From: Topomyia yanbarensis
Taxonomy: Eukaryota > Arthropoda > Insecta > Diptera > Culicidae
Direction of reading: 5' to 3'
NCBI RefSeq assembly: GCF_030247195.1
Contig: NC_080672.1
Span: 89,739,113-89,803,112 of the forward strand
Length of the DNA: 64,000 bases
The notes beneath the pieces are model-generated. The model saw nothing but the letters and a program-made list of their open reading frames with translations, was not told where the DNA came from and did not search any database. Numbering within the stretch: position 1 is the first letter of the stretch; each line of letters opens with the position of its first letter. Below, one piece after another: positions 47,366 to 58,300 of this stretch. A program made the position numbers and the translations under genes.

Positions 47366-47849
47366 AACTTTCCATGGGGCTTAATCCTCCGGCACTCGCG
47401 CCATTACATACATTCAGGAACTTGGTGAATCAGTAGTCGATTCTCAGGAACTAATAAAATGGTTCAGTTTAGAAAACCAGCATGTGCAAAAGAATTTTAG
47501 TACATAATAGAAGTCATATTTTGGTTACAAAATTTTAGTTCCGCATTTCTTCGAACAAAGGGTACTATCGCTATCTTTTCAAATGAGAGAAATTGAATAT
47601 ACTTACAGCTTACATACTTTGTTTTGTCAAGCCTTCATTATCAGTTGGATTTTTGGTCGAGTTTTCCATAACAAAACAGTAATTTTACATAGTTTTTGAA
47701 ATTCGAGTTATTCGTTTATTTCCTACATTCAGAAAATCGTTCTTTAAATAAAGATTACCAAAGAATTTCCCGCGCAGTAATTTTTTTTCACCAACGCACA
47801 GTGGTCAAAATGTGTAAATTCATGCCTTTAATTATTTAGCGGGAAAACT
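47366..47849. other. Spacer
   Basis: AT-rich, with no gene. It starts with AATCCTCCGGCACTCGCGCC, which resembles the TTAA-element terminus at 44787 but has no matching right end. Confidence 0.35.
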
Positions 47850-48400
47850 ATAAGGTTCTGTGTTTTGGTGACTTCGGAAAAGTTGTTGGACCTACCAAGG
47901 CGGATTTTCGGAAGTAGACAGTCATGTTCCAAGATACAGTGTAAAGACATTTCTGAAATCTAACTATTTACTGGTAGCAGATAGACAGTTTCAGTCTTCA
48001 GCAAAGTTGTAGAGAATATTATTTTCAGCAAATCTTTCATTAGAACTGACTCTCTAACTATAGCCGTTCCAATGTTATGCGGTGTTTTCATGAGGACCCC
48101 CTTCAAAATTGGGTTTTTCATGATAACTCTTGTCGTATTTATTTCTCCACAAATATGTGTTCTGAAGTGTTTTAGATATTAAGAAAATGCACAACTTTTT
48201 TGAATATTTCAAGACGCTACTATGTTTTTGGAGAGAGTTACAACTTTTTTATGACTAATATTATCAAACTTCGTAGCCAGTTTCCTTAAAAAGTTGCAAA
48301 AATATGCAGATGAAATATTGTTATATTGAAACTATCATAAATCCCCTACAAAATCCTGAAAAAATGGTTTGTATCCGATAGTATCCTAAGATTCTATGAA
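47850..48400 (-). repeat. Dispersed repeat, reversed copy of the 12.4-12.9 kb core
   Basis: In reverse complement, 48140-47985 reads AGTTATCATGAAAAAMC.AATTTT, GGGGTC.TC, then TATTCTCTACAACTTTGC.GAAGAC, matching 12750-12890. The part up to about 48240 (TAACTA/TAGTAG, ACAAATATGTGTT) matches more weakly the sequence before it. It is the most diverged of the three copies. Confidence 0.5.
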
Positions 48401-48592
48401 TAAATACGCATATATGTAAATATTCAATTTACACAACATTTCGAACGTTATTTCGTTTTCAATACAAGGATTTTGTTGATCGAAGTTACCCCGAAAACAA
48501 CACATTAAAATTTACAACTAAATTATTTTATTTTTATGGTAAAAGGACATAAATCACTGAACAATTTTAACATGTTCAATCTAGTAGGGTAG

Positions 48593-48914
48593 ACGAGCCC
48601 TTAGTCATCTCATTAATCAGGATGTCACACTATTTCGTTGATAACTCGACTTAGAGTGACTGGATTGCACTTAAATAGGTTTCATCATATTTGCTTCGTT
48701 CCTAAGAAGCAGTACAGTTAAAAATCTTACCTGTAAAATGTAAAATGCTCGCGGTTAAGCGAAGCGAAAAGTCGAGTACAACGTATCCTTATTCATCCTA
48801 CCATTTGAGCTAATGCGTTGAATAGAGATAGCAAATACTGCTCTAACTGATGTGTTCAAATGGGTAGAATGAATAGAGAAGCTAAGATGAATTAGGGATC
48901 AGTAAGCCTACTTG
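48593..48914 (+). mobile_element. MITE family M1, copy 2
   Basis: It begins TAGGGTAGACGAGCCC and has GCTTCGTTCCTAAGAAGCAG, TTTGAGCTAATGCGTTGAAT and GTTCAAATGGGTAGAATGA in the same order as copy 1 (27917-28218). The right end AGTAAGCCTACTTG is a weak inverted match of the left end. It is more diverged than the other copies. Confidence 0.6.
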
Positions 48915-49494
48915 TTTTAAAAATGCAAAAAGGACATCTGTAGGATTTCAACAAAGTTATTCGAATAACTTTTGAAAAAGTTCCCCCGTTTTACGTTTGA
49001 TCTTATTTTTATTCCAATTCAATGAGGCTTTAAAATTAATTTAATATTGAGTCATTCCAAGCCAGATATACAATCCAATTTTTCAACTTCTCAGAAAAAA
49101 ATTCCTCGCGCTTTTTAGCGCAAAATAATCAATACGTTTTTATCTGCAATCTTTTTTTTGCTTCAAGTTTAAAAAACATTTCAAGAATATGAAATTAGCT
49201 ATTTTTGATTCCATGATAACTCATTTAAAGCATTGAAACTTTTTTACAAACAATAATAGTTGTTTTATATAAGCTAACCGGAATCTTTTTAAATACTTTT
49301 CGTTTATAATTTAACTGATGAATAGATTAAAGCCATGCCAGTAAATAAAAGAAAAATAAAGCACTAAGATGTTACACATATTATGTACTCGACGCATCGA
49401 AAGAATACAACCTGTCATAACACTCTGACCAGTAGCGTGTGGCAACATAATATTGAGAAACCCACTCAATTATGCAAAATTCAATAAAAGCAAG
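48915..49494. other. Spacer
   Basis: AT-rich, without gene or repeat partner. Confidence 0.3.
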
Positions 49495-49760
49495 TGAACT
49501 TAAACTTTTGACTGGTACTGTACGTACACGGTGTGCGTACACGGTGTGCGTACACATAGGTTCGTGGAACCAGTTTTCTCTTTCTCTCATCATCACTAAC
49601 GTTGACACTTTTTTTTTGCTTTCTGTGAATCGTTCTCGTGTACACACCCGGTGTACGTACACGGATGTTTGAACTACAGTTTGAACATCGTTCGCTTGGG
49701 TTCGATGTTCGAGGCGAACCAGTACATCGAGATGAAGCATGTTTGAGCTTGAACGCGTGC
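49495..49760 (+). repeat. Dispersed repeat related to 31.2 kb, with GTACACGGTGTGC repeats
   Basis: TCATCATCACTAACGTTGAC, a CGTGTACAC block, CATCGTTCGCTTGGGTTCGA and GAGGCGAACCAGTACAT parallel 31215-31355. In addition GTACACGGTGTGC is repeated in tandem at 49524-49552 and faces GTGTACGTACACGG near 49650. The frames at 49381-49918 on both strands are by-products. Confidence 0.5.
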
Positions 49761-50529
49761 ACGAAATTTTGTACACAGGTACAAACTTGTCGATGTTCAT
49801 TGAAAGTCTGGTTTCCAAGCCCGTGACTTTCCAACCGTATTTTCCCGTTCGTAACGATTTGGAGGAGCCTTCTGTATTTTGTGCGTATGCAGTCCTTCCC
49901 AGTCCTTGATTCGATCAAAGCAAGCGTAGTGCGTCAGACGTGTGAAAATGTTCGCTCCCGTCAAGATTTGTTTAGAATGGATAAAGATTTTGAATGTTAG
50001 TTTTTCTCACGGTTTCCGGTTGATTCATAAATCTTGTCATTTGTTATTTTTTTGTTTATGCATAAATCACTCAAATATGAATAACGGTATGTGTAAGGCA
50101 AAACGGTAAGTCATGAAAACAATCAATTAAAATTTTAAAATACACGTCAATTCCGCGCACACTTATTCATGGGAAGGAATCGAAAGTTTGATTATAATAC
50201 TGGTATAAATTTGATACATACATTATAACTGAACGGGGCTTGCCGACAGGAAAATGACCTCGGAATGTACTGCTAGGTCTCTGTCGCTCTGAAATAGGTC
50301 ATTGGAAAATCGGAAAAGCTAACACCTATTAAATCCCGAAATCAGGTTATTTGCATGGGGTAACCAGACCTTATGCAGAAAACTTTTTTCATAATATAAC
50401 TGTCGGACAGTGGGATTTAGTAAGTTCCCACACACACACGTATGCAGTCCTTCCCGGTCCTTGGCTCCCTGAACGAAAGACTTGGACAAATTCAACTTTT
50501 TGGCCAAATCCCTGACCGAAGCATTAGGA
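49761..50529. other. Spacer with a repeated 25-mer
   Basis: CGTATGCAGTCCTTCCCRGT, followed by CCTTG, occurs at about 49884-49908 and again at 50440-50464. The sequences around the two copies are not otherwise obviously related. No gene was found. Confidence 0.45.
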
Positions 50530-51345
50530 TTCTGCTATGTTTAGCTTTCCATTTTTCAGTAGTTTTACACGTTTTTCTCAAGCTTTAATTCTATTTATTA
50601 TTGTTATTTCCTATTTTTTCCATTCAACCTGCTTTGAAAATACTTTTTCTCTTGACCATTTTCGTATTTGTTTACTTTTTCCTTTTTTATATCTTCCTAA
50701 AAAACATTTGATTTTTTTTGCCATAATGCACAATTTTTCTTTGTTTTTACATTTTACATCGTTGTTTGAATTTATTTCAAATTTCATTTTTTATGTTTTT
50801 TCCTATCCTTTATATTTCGTCCGATTTATTTCTCCTATTCTCTCCATGTAGCGCGTTCTTATAGTATTCCATTCTGATTTTTTTATTATTATTTGCTTTT
50901 TATTCTGGACGTTTGCGTTCAATCTATACCTTCCAAATTTCTTCATTCTCAACATTTGACTTTGCGATTTTAATTTATTTTTCAAAATTTTCCGTTTTGC
51001 TAATTTATTTTTTTAAATTTTCTATGTTAATTTTATTATTATCTTTTATGTCTATTTCTCACATTTTTTTTGCATTTTTAGCGGTTTACTCACTTTTTCT
51101 ATTACTTTAAATATTTTTTGGTTTTAATATGAAATATGTTATTATTTTCGATTCATCGAGTTTTTCTTTTTCATACAATTTTTATAATAATGTTTGTATT
51201 TTTTCAATAGGCCTCCCATTTTTTTATTCTAACAATTTTCCTACCTTTACCGATTATTTCATAATTTCCCACATGTGGAAAAAAAATTACAAAAAAAGTG
51301 TTTTTTACGCTGAAACCCTTACTCCCCTTCAAATTTAAATCGCAG
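50530..51345 (+). other. T-rich strand-asymmetric tract, part 1
   Basis: About 800 bp in which the plus strand is dominated by T and T/C runs with far fewer A and G. The frames at 50537-50851, 50913-51110 and 51129-51338 encode Phe/Ile/Ser/Leu-rich peptides purely because of composition. A similar tract resumes at 53060-53345 after the intervening repeats. Confidence 0.6.
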
Positions 51346-51474
51346 CAACCTTTATGTTAAAATTCTTGCTTTTTATAATATATTCCAAATCTGGCACCAG
51401 TAGAATGTAGCCGAAGAAATTTTTAATCCAGCGATATCATTATCTCAGTTTTTTTTTTAAATTTGAGATTTTCC

Positions 51475-52370
51475 AATGTGAATACTATACCCTTCATTTA
51501 CGACTAAGATTATGAGAATCGAGCCAGAAATATATGAGAAACAGGTGTGAATCTAATTTTGAAAATTGGCCATTTCCTCGAATTTCTGGGATCTTCAACA
51601 GATCTCAATATAGTCAAAGAGGCTTTGTTTTGCAATTAGTGATCAGAACCAAAAATTTCAAGCAATTTAGAACTCATTTCAATTAGTTTTGCATCATTTA
51701 GATATAATGATAGTACCGGTTTGTATGGAATTTCGAATGTGACCGCATACTTTAACCCGTAACATGGGAACCAGAACTCCAATTCCAATGAAATTTAATA
51801 GCAGTCAATAGGGATGCTGTAGCTTTTATTTAAGACTAAATTTGAGAAAATAGAGTCAGACATTTCAAAGAAGCAGATGTGACTTCACTTTAGGAACTTA
51901 GCCACTTTCCCGAAATTTGCAGTTCGCCGAAGATGTTTAAAATGGCCAACGTAGGTTTAATTGGGATGAAGTGAGCCGAAACTATAAATCCAAGCAATTT
52001 AGAGCACATTTTATGAGCATCTTTTAGATAACAATACCAATTTATATGGAAATTTCTTGTGTGATCGTAGTCCACAACTCGTATCTCCGGAACCGGAGGT
52101 CGGAATTGAGTGAAATTCAATATCATGGGGTGGGATACGCTGTACCTTTCATTTGAGACCAAGTTTGAGAAAATCGGTTCGGCCATCTCCGAGTAATCGA
52201 TGTGCATATTTTTTATCACATACATACATACATTCGCACACACACAGACATTTGCCGAACTCGACGAGCAGAGTCAAATGGCATACGAGACTCAGCCCTC
52301 TGGGCCTCGGTTAAAAAGGTCGATTTTCAAAGTGGTTGCATAACCTTTCTATAGGAGAAAGGCAAAAATC
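51475..52370 (+). repeat. Tandem ~328-bp repeat (about three units) with mosquito-type tail
   Basis: Three diverged units are aligned by CCTTTCATTTGAGACYAAGTTTGAGAAAATCGG-like blocks at about 51491, 51820 and 52146, giving a ~328-bp period. The last unit runs into CATACATACATACATTCG, CACACACACAGACATTTGCC, GAACTCGACGAGCAGAGTC, CTCTGGGCCTCGGTTAAAAA and ends ATAGGAGAAAGGCAAAAATC. From memory this tail is widespread in mosquito genomes. The element class is not certain. Confidence 0.65.
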
Positions 52371-52559
52371 GAATTTTTATTTTTAATGCAGAATATCTTT
52401 AAAATGCAAGAAACGTCATGATTTTAAGTAATCTGGGAAAAAATTGACAAAAATTGACAATTCTCATATGGAAAGGTAATGCAATCACTCTGAACATTGT
52501 CAACCTTATTTTTTCGACTGACATGGTGTTTTGAGGCCTAGCTACAGAGAAGGGTTTCG

Positions 52560-53050
52560 CCTCCCCCCCCCCCCCCCTCCTTTAAATTCTCCTTAGATCT
52601 TCCTTCAGTACACCCCCCTCAGACCACTACCCCATCCATCCCTCATATTCCCCCCTCTCTCTCAACTACATCATCCTTTTCCCATTGCTATATTACAAGG
52701 CATCCCAAATTAAACTGAGGAGTAGTTCGTTCGTGGCTTTTTCACCCTGCTCACACACCCACCCCCGCATGTCAAAATTAGTTATCAGGAAGACAACATT
52801 GAAGTAGTGCTGGTTAGGCTAATTAAGTTTTATATTTCTTGTTTCAAGTATTTCATCGTCGACACATAGCTCATCAGGTTCGTGGCTGGCGAGCCATTCT
52901 GTGCAGGTACAAGGTATACTAAGAATGTACTAGACATTTCCACAATTAAAACCAATATAACCAGCCATGGAATCATAGCTTGGAGAAATGAGAAAGGAAC
53001 ACTTGCATCACTAGGTGGATTAAAACAAGTTTTTGTACATTCTTTCAACA
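52560..53050 (+). repeat. Dispersed repeat with a poly-C tract, copy 2
   Basis: It parallels 26400-26790: a C-run at 52564-52578, CCCTCAGACCACTACCCCAT, ACACACCCACCCCCGC, GGCTAATTAAGTTTTATATT, CTTGTTTCAAGTATTTCATC and GACACATAGCTCATCAGGTT. Frames on both strands here have no family motif. Confidence 0.6.
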
Positions 53051-53059
53051 TTCAGGTTT

Positions 53060-53345
53060 CTCAATGTTTTTTTATTTTTCCATTGATCTCTGTTTAGCTA
53101 ACATTTTTAATTTTTGAAATTATGTATTACATTTCTAACCCGTCTATTTCCTCACTATTACTAATATTTTTCCGTTTTATTTTCAGCTCATTATTTTTTT
53201 AGTTTAGTCATTTTTTTTATTTTTTTGAACATTACCATTTTGATGTTTATATATTTTTCTCTATTTCTGATTAGTCCTCCTTTTGTATGTATATATTATA
53301 TTTATCTTTGGGTAACTTATTTCATTTCATTGCTAAAAAGTGCAA
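53060..53345 (+). other. T-rich strand-asymmetric tract, part 2
   Basis: The same composition as 50530-51345, with T-runs and few purines on the plus strand. It is probably the continuation of one original tract that was split by the insertion of the repeats between them. Confidence 0.45.
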
Positions 53346-54159
53346 CGATTTTTATATAAGTAAAAAAAATAACTAGCATAAACAACAAATCAGGCATATT
53401 ATTTTCACAGAAAGACTATATATTATAGTAATGTAGTCCTTTGACCGATCAGTTTAACAGACGAAACCATTGACATTAGGCCCCGAATAATCTTTTGCAA
53501 AACACCAACCTGAATATTCATGATAAATTGACAAAAATGGCTCTTTTCAAAGTCACCATAAATTTCGAAGAGTTATTAAAAATATTCCAATGTATTAGCC
53601 CTGCGTTTATTCTGTCATTGATACTACAAAAAAGTAGAGCAAAAACTGGTGCATAACCATAAAATTTCAGGGTATTTTACATAATATCAGTAAACTCCAA
53701 TGGATTTCAAACTTCAACTTTCTGATACTCGGGCAATGTATAGTGGTGGGGCCGTACGTTGGACTCCCCAAGGTACTTGACTCGAGGCAAATTGACACCA
53801 TTAACTCAAGTGCCGTATCAATTCTAGGGATGTTCTTTTCCACTTGACGTAAAAACAAACCACGAATATATTTCATCTATCATGATGTTACAAGTAACCG
53901 ATAGAGAGTCAAACAAAAAATTTACCCTAAGTCGTGAAAAGTACGAATTACGTGCGACCAGACAGTGAACGTCGATGCTGGGGAAACAGCAAACACGAAT
54001 CTAACCAAAAGCCGACAGGGGTAGCAAAACATTTCCTAGTGAAAACAGACTACAGTTAGCAATTCAGAACATCATCTTGCAACGGTTGTACAGCCCTGAT
54101 AGTTGGGCATATCAAGCTCATCGTGCTGACATGTTAACATATTGGCCCGATATTTCAAA
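53346..54159. other. Unassigned stretch
   Basis: The minus-strand frame 53667-53876 (69 codons, MKYIRGLFLRQVEKNIPRI at its start) looks somewhat protein-like but could not be assigned. It may be a retroelement remnant. Nothing else was recognised. Confidence 0.3.
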
Positions 54160-54446
54160 CTTATTTGGTAATGATCTTATTTTCACCCTGTTTCCATTAT
54201 CATCCTACGCATTTGAAGCCGTTCGTTAGAGCCGCCTCTGCGATCTTCATTCGTCTCATTGACTTAAATGGTGAGGTGGGCTCACGATTCAAGTTTTCGA
54301 GTGTTTTATTATTTTCAACCTATTGTTGTTATTATGTTGGGTCTTAGAAACGAAGGACAAATATTGATCGATTGAAAGCGAATTTTTTTATTAAAACATT
54401 GCTGCACCCTCCCTAGTAGTGTCAAAATAAGCCCATTACCCTACCA
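54160..54446 (-). mobile_element. MITE family M1, copy 3 (inverted)
   Basis: In reverse complement it reads TAGGGTAATGGGCTTATTTT, then CCTTCGTTTCTAAGACCCAA, CATAATAACAAC, CTTGAATCGTGAGCCC and GCTTCAAATGCGTAGGATGA. This is the order of copy 1 at 27917-28218. The other end, GGTAATGATCTTATTTTCAC, is the inverted terminus. Confidence 0.72.
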
Positions 54447-57237
54447 GCTCAATTTTTGTGTGAATGATAAGGTCTGCGCGTACCAATCTACAAAGCAAGG
54501 AAAAAAACGTACCGATAGGAATCAATGAGGGTGGTTTTGAGCATACAATGAGTAAAATACAGATTTTGTTATGTACAGGAGAAAAATCGCTAAATTTTTT
54601 GTGTTCTGGGGACGTGAGAGGAAAACAGTTGGTGGACGGGAATGATGGATTAGTGGTAATACATTTTTCATGAGATTGTTCTGTGTTACTTTTAGGTTTC
54701 TTTTGTGTTGCGGGATTCTCACTGCCTGCAGCTAAGATAAGGTTGATTACTTATCAGCATTAGCCTTACAAGAGCAGGCACGCAGTTAGGGGAAGAAAAA
54801 ATAACACCATATGTTTCATTTTCCTATGCTCGAGGCATGACATATTGCATTGTTTGTCTGTTTGATGGTGGGCTTGTAGTTCCACTCCTACTTTGCTTGC
54901 ATTAAAGGTGGGTTCCCCCTTTTGGTGTTCATATCAACCAGAGAAATTCTACCAAAAACTGAAGTGGGGTGGGAAGTCAACAAAATTCCATTTCCTATTT
55001 CCCATTCTTGCTTCAAACAAATCTGGAAAATGTCTTGATTTTGTCCAAAACAACCCTTACTCGTAAAAAAATAATTTTCATGTGAGAGCCATTAAGTCCA
55101 ACCTTTTGTCTACCAACAGCCCACGCACGAACAACGTATGCAGTAGCCACCCAAACCAATCTCTCAATAAATATTTTCAAATTCTAATGTTTGTTATCTT
55201 TCGCATGAATAATGAATCAGCCGATGGAGCATACCATTCAGCCAGGATAATGCACTATACCAGTGTGGAGGGGCAGGCTCCCGACCAACGCCCCGACACG
55301 GCATGTTTGTGTGTATATAGCAAAGTCTAGGCTAGCCAGGACATGTGTTTCTGTCCTTCCCCCTCGGTTTGCGGTGGGTCACCACCAGACGGAAGGGGTA
55401 AAATTGAAATTTAAAAATGGTCTGTCTCCTAAATCTTATTATGCAGACTGTCCGGAACGGTGCGGCTTACAGTCAGCCCCTCGGCTTCGGCGGTGGACAC
55501 TGGGGGATATGACCCGGTCTGAAACTCAGCCGTCAGGATAATAAAGTTTAATAAATAATGCTATGTAAATTATACATTTTTATTGTGGACTGTCCTTTCA
55601 AGAGCGTTGCCGACGGCTGTTGCAAAAACACCCCTTGCTGATCCCGACTGGTCTAAGGTGGAGGTGTTAATTAAAATAGGACTTCTGGGAAGCTTATGGT
55701 AGGCTGCTATGCAAATCAGGATAGGACATAATTGGAATGCAATGTCCCCCTTTTTCGAACGAAAAATTATGCTGATAAAAAACTGCTGTGGGGTATGTGT
55801 AATGCGTTTTTTTTAATATTCCGCGAATCATAGAACGAAACATTAGTTAAATCAATCTTTTATGTGTAACAATTCAATACTAGCCAATTGATATCAACAT
55901 AAAATGATCAATGCCCCCTTCTATTTCCAACCCAAAAAAACGCCAAATTGTCCATTTCCGATGTGTGTCGTGTCAGCAACCGGAAATCGGGCGTGCTCAC
56001 TGATATTTATTCCTCAACCTAGCGCACAAGTCACTGTTCTTTCGTGAGTCAGATTTTTTTCGATAGACAATCCCCACTCCATTAGCCACCACGCCATACC
56101 ACGACAACTATGGAAACAATCGCATGAATCGAATTCTTGTGTTTCTGCTGACCAAGCCCATCTATCGGAGACAACTAGGTACTATGTGTATATTTGCAGG
56201 TAGCATGTCGGACTGCGGTTATGGAAAATGTATCACCATCCATTTGTGGAGGGTGCTACCACCGCTTTTATTTATTTAATGTCGTTTCAATCAGTATCAT
56301 TCAGGCGGTGTAATAAATTTCCGTGTCCATCGGAGGTTTTCTTCTGTTCGTTCGGAGGATTCTATACGCCGTGAGCGCAGGGACAGGCAGTGCGGGATCC
56401 GGTACGGAATGACATAATAAATTTCACCTTTTAACAAAACAAATTTACCCCGGCAGGTGGTCACCTCCGTCAGCCGCAGCACGCCGCCACCGTCCAGGTC
56501 GGGTCATCCTTCTAGTTAGTAGTAGCTACGTGGTGGGATCGAGCCATCGCATTTGCATTGGACAATTAATAAATCGTATTCGATGGTATCGTCGATTTCA
56601 TAAATAAACAACAGGGAAACTAATGCGCACACGGTAATCGGATATCGGGTTCGGGTCGTTGGAATTTCGGTGCTTGATAGTGTCCAACTGTGCACTGGAG
56701 AAGGCTTTGCAATCCTTTCTCGATTAAAGCAAATGTTGTGATCAATTTGGGAGAGGAGAACGGCTGCGAGACCAAAAGCGATCGGAGTGAATATGGGAGG
56801 ATGCAGCGGGTCGAGAATTAGCGTAATTTGATGAAGTTTAAAATCGCTTAATCATCACATGATGAGCATGTCAGATAATGACTCTATTGGTTAAAAGTTT
56901 AATTTTTAATATTACGTCTCTAATATTACCAGTCTTCTGATATTCGTTATTTTGGCAAGATTGAGAAGATAGTTGAGGACTCAGATCAATCAAATTAACT
57001 TAAATAATAGTTTGTGCACGACACGAGCAGGGTCGTCGAGAGCCGCTCCGGGCCCTGGAACTTCGAATACTGACGGGCCCTACTTTAGATAACTTCTTAT
57101 TTGAATATCGATTAGCACAATTGTACAATTTCAAACTTTTAAATAAAACCATTTTTTATGCAAATCGATTATTTGATACGGCTTAATGCGTTAGCTTAAC
57201 GGACCCTTGAGTATTTTATGAATTTAAAAATTAGCAG
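54447..57237. other. Unassigned region with single-copy islands
   Basis: 55250-55540 and 55920-56830 are GC-richer with no matched repeats. No exon could be supported: the minus-strand frame 56297-56482 and the plus-strand frame 55263-55541 show no domain. 57010-57100 resembles repeat debris. Confidence 0.35.
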
Positions 57238-57287
57238 TTAGTTGCTGTTGTGCTATCGTATGAAAAACGCAAATTTGAGATATACTA

Positions 57288-57415
57288 ATGCTGATTTTGT
57301 TTTTGGAATCGAGCCTCTCAAGGTTCGCTCTGAGTTGTCACTTTTGTATGGATTTTGTAAATATTAGAGCGAACCTAGTCCTAGAGCAACTCTGATCTAA
57401 AACCGAAATCAGCAT
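57288..57415. mobile_element. 128-bp hairpin element nested at 57.3 kb
   Basis: ATGCTGATTTTG, then GGTTCGCTCTGAGTTG, faces AGAGCGAACCTAGTC, then CCGAAATCAGCAT. The outer 12 bp and the inner GAGCGAACC block are inverted copies. The remaining arm sequence is diverged. It is non-coding. Confidence 0.65.
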
Positions 57416-57423
57416 ATGTTAGG

Positions 57424-58168
57424 TATGCTACCCAAACAACATATTTTGTTGTGCAAAAATGTTTAAAACTAATAATAAAACCAAATCACGTGTAATAGTC
57501 CAGCTGCGGTGAACATATTCTCAACTGTTTCATCACCAAAAAAGCCCCGAGGCGGAGTCTATTTGTAACATGTCATGAAAACGAACGCTGTACTACAAAG
57601 CAATTTTACCACCTAGTTTCAAATTAAGTTCAATTATGTTTGGAAAGTTTTCGGTGTTGGAATAATACGATGTTATTTTTCGCAAGATAATATTGAACTT
57701 TTGGAAGCAAATATTTTTCTCTTTTATACATAAATTTCATCGGCGCGTCTAGATTTACTGTGAGTTTTTCAATTTTACTTTTACATTTTTAATGCGCCCT
57801 CAAATAAAATCAGAAATGGATGAAAACATTACAATTAGATGGAGCACTCCAGGCAAATGACGCAGTTTTCGATTGCGCAAGTGTCGGCAAGTATTTAACG
57901 AGTTTTCAAGTGTTTTGTTCTTTATATGAAACTTATTGCAAACAAACACTGAATATCGTATAGAATCGGTGTGGTAAAATGGAAAATAATTCTTTTAGTC
58001 AACAAAACCACTTTTTACGGATTGATTAGTAGCAACAAACTTATTTGTGGTCTATTAGCAACAAACCACTATCTGAAAAATGCTTTTATACTTTTTTACA
58101 ACTGATATTCAACCAAATAGACTAATTTTTTTCGTAGACTTGTTACATATGTTGCTTGGGTATGTTAC
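57424..58168. mobile_element. Nested ~745-bp MITE with GTTGYTTGGGTA termini
   Basis: The left terminus GTATGCTACCCAAACAACAT pairs with the complement of the right terminus GTAACATACCCAAGCAACAT. The interior is AT-rich with TTATTGCAAACAAACACTG-like sequence and no gene. It interrupts the family related to the 14.5-kb MITE. Confidence 0.62.
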
Positions 58169-58300
58169 AGAATCTCAAAATCTCTACAAAGTGGCGTTTT
58201 CAGAAATTTATATTCAGCTGAGTTACTAAGATATTGCGAAACACGATTATGACAAGTGCCAATTTCTCGATTAAACGAGTTGTGCTATCTTGTGACAACA

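Larger units (their letters stand above)
57241..58300. mobile_element. Rearranged relative of the 14.5-kb MITE
   Basis: The left end GTTGCTGTTGTGCTATCGTA matches the TIR at 14551. Near the other end AAAATCTCTACAAAGTGGCG, then TTTTCAGAA, matches the reverse complement of the 15220 region, and GTTGTGCTATCTTGTGACAA (58270-58290) is another terminal fragment. The orientation of the last fragment is not the expected inverted one, so the right side is rearranged. Two further elements sit inside. Confidence 0.6.

Noticed and set aside
49381..49918. Two 145-codon minus-strand frames
   Set aside because: They overlap each other, are in a dispersed repeat with GTACAC palindromes, and show no family features.
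50537..51338. Membrane-protein-like Phe/Ile-rich frames
   Set aside because: They are explained by the T-rich composition of the plus strand. No start context, family motif or codon pattern was found.
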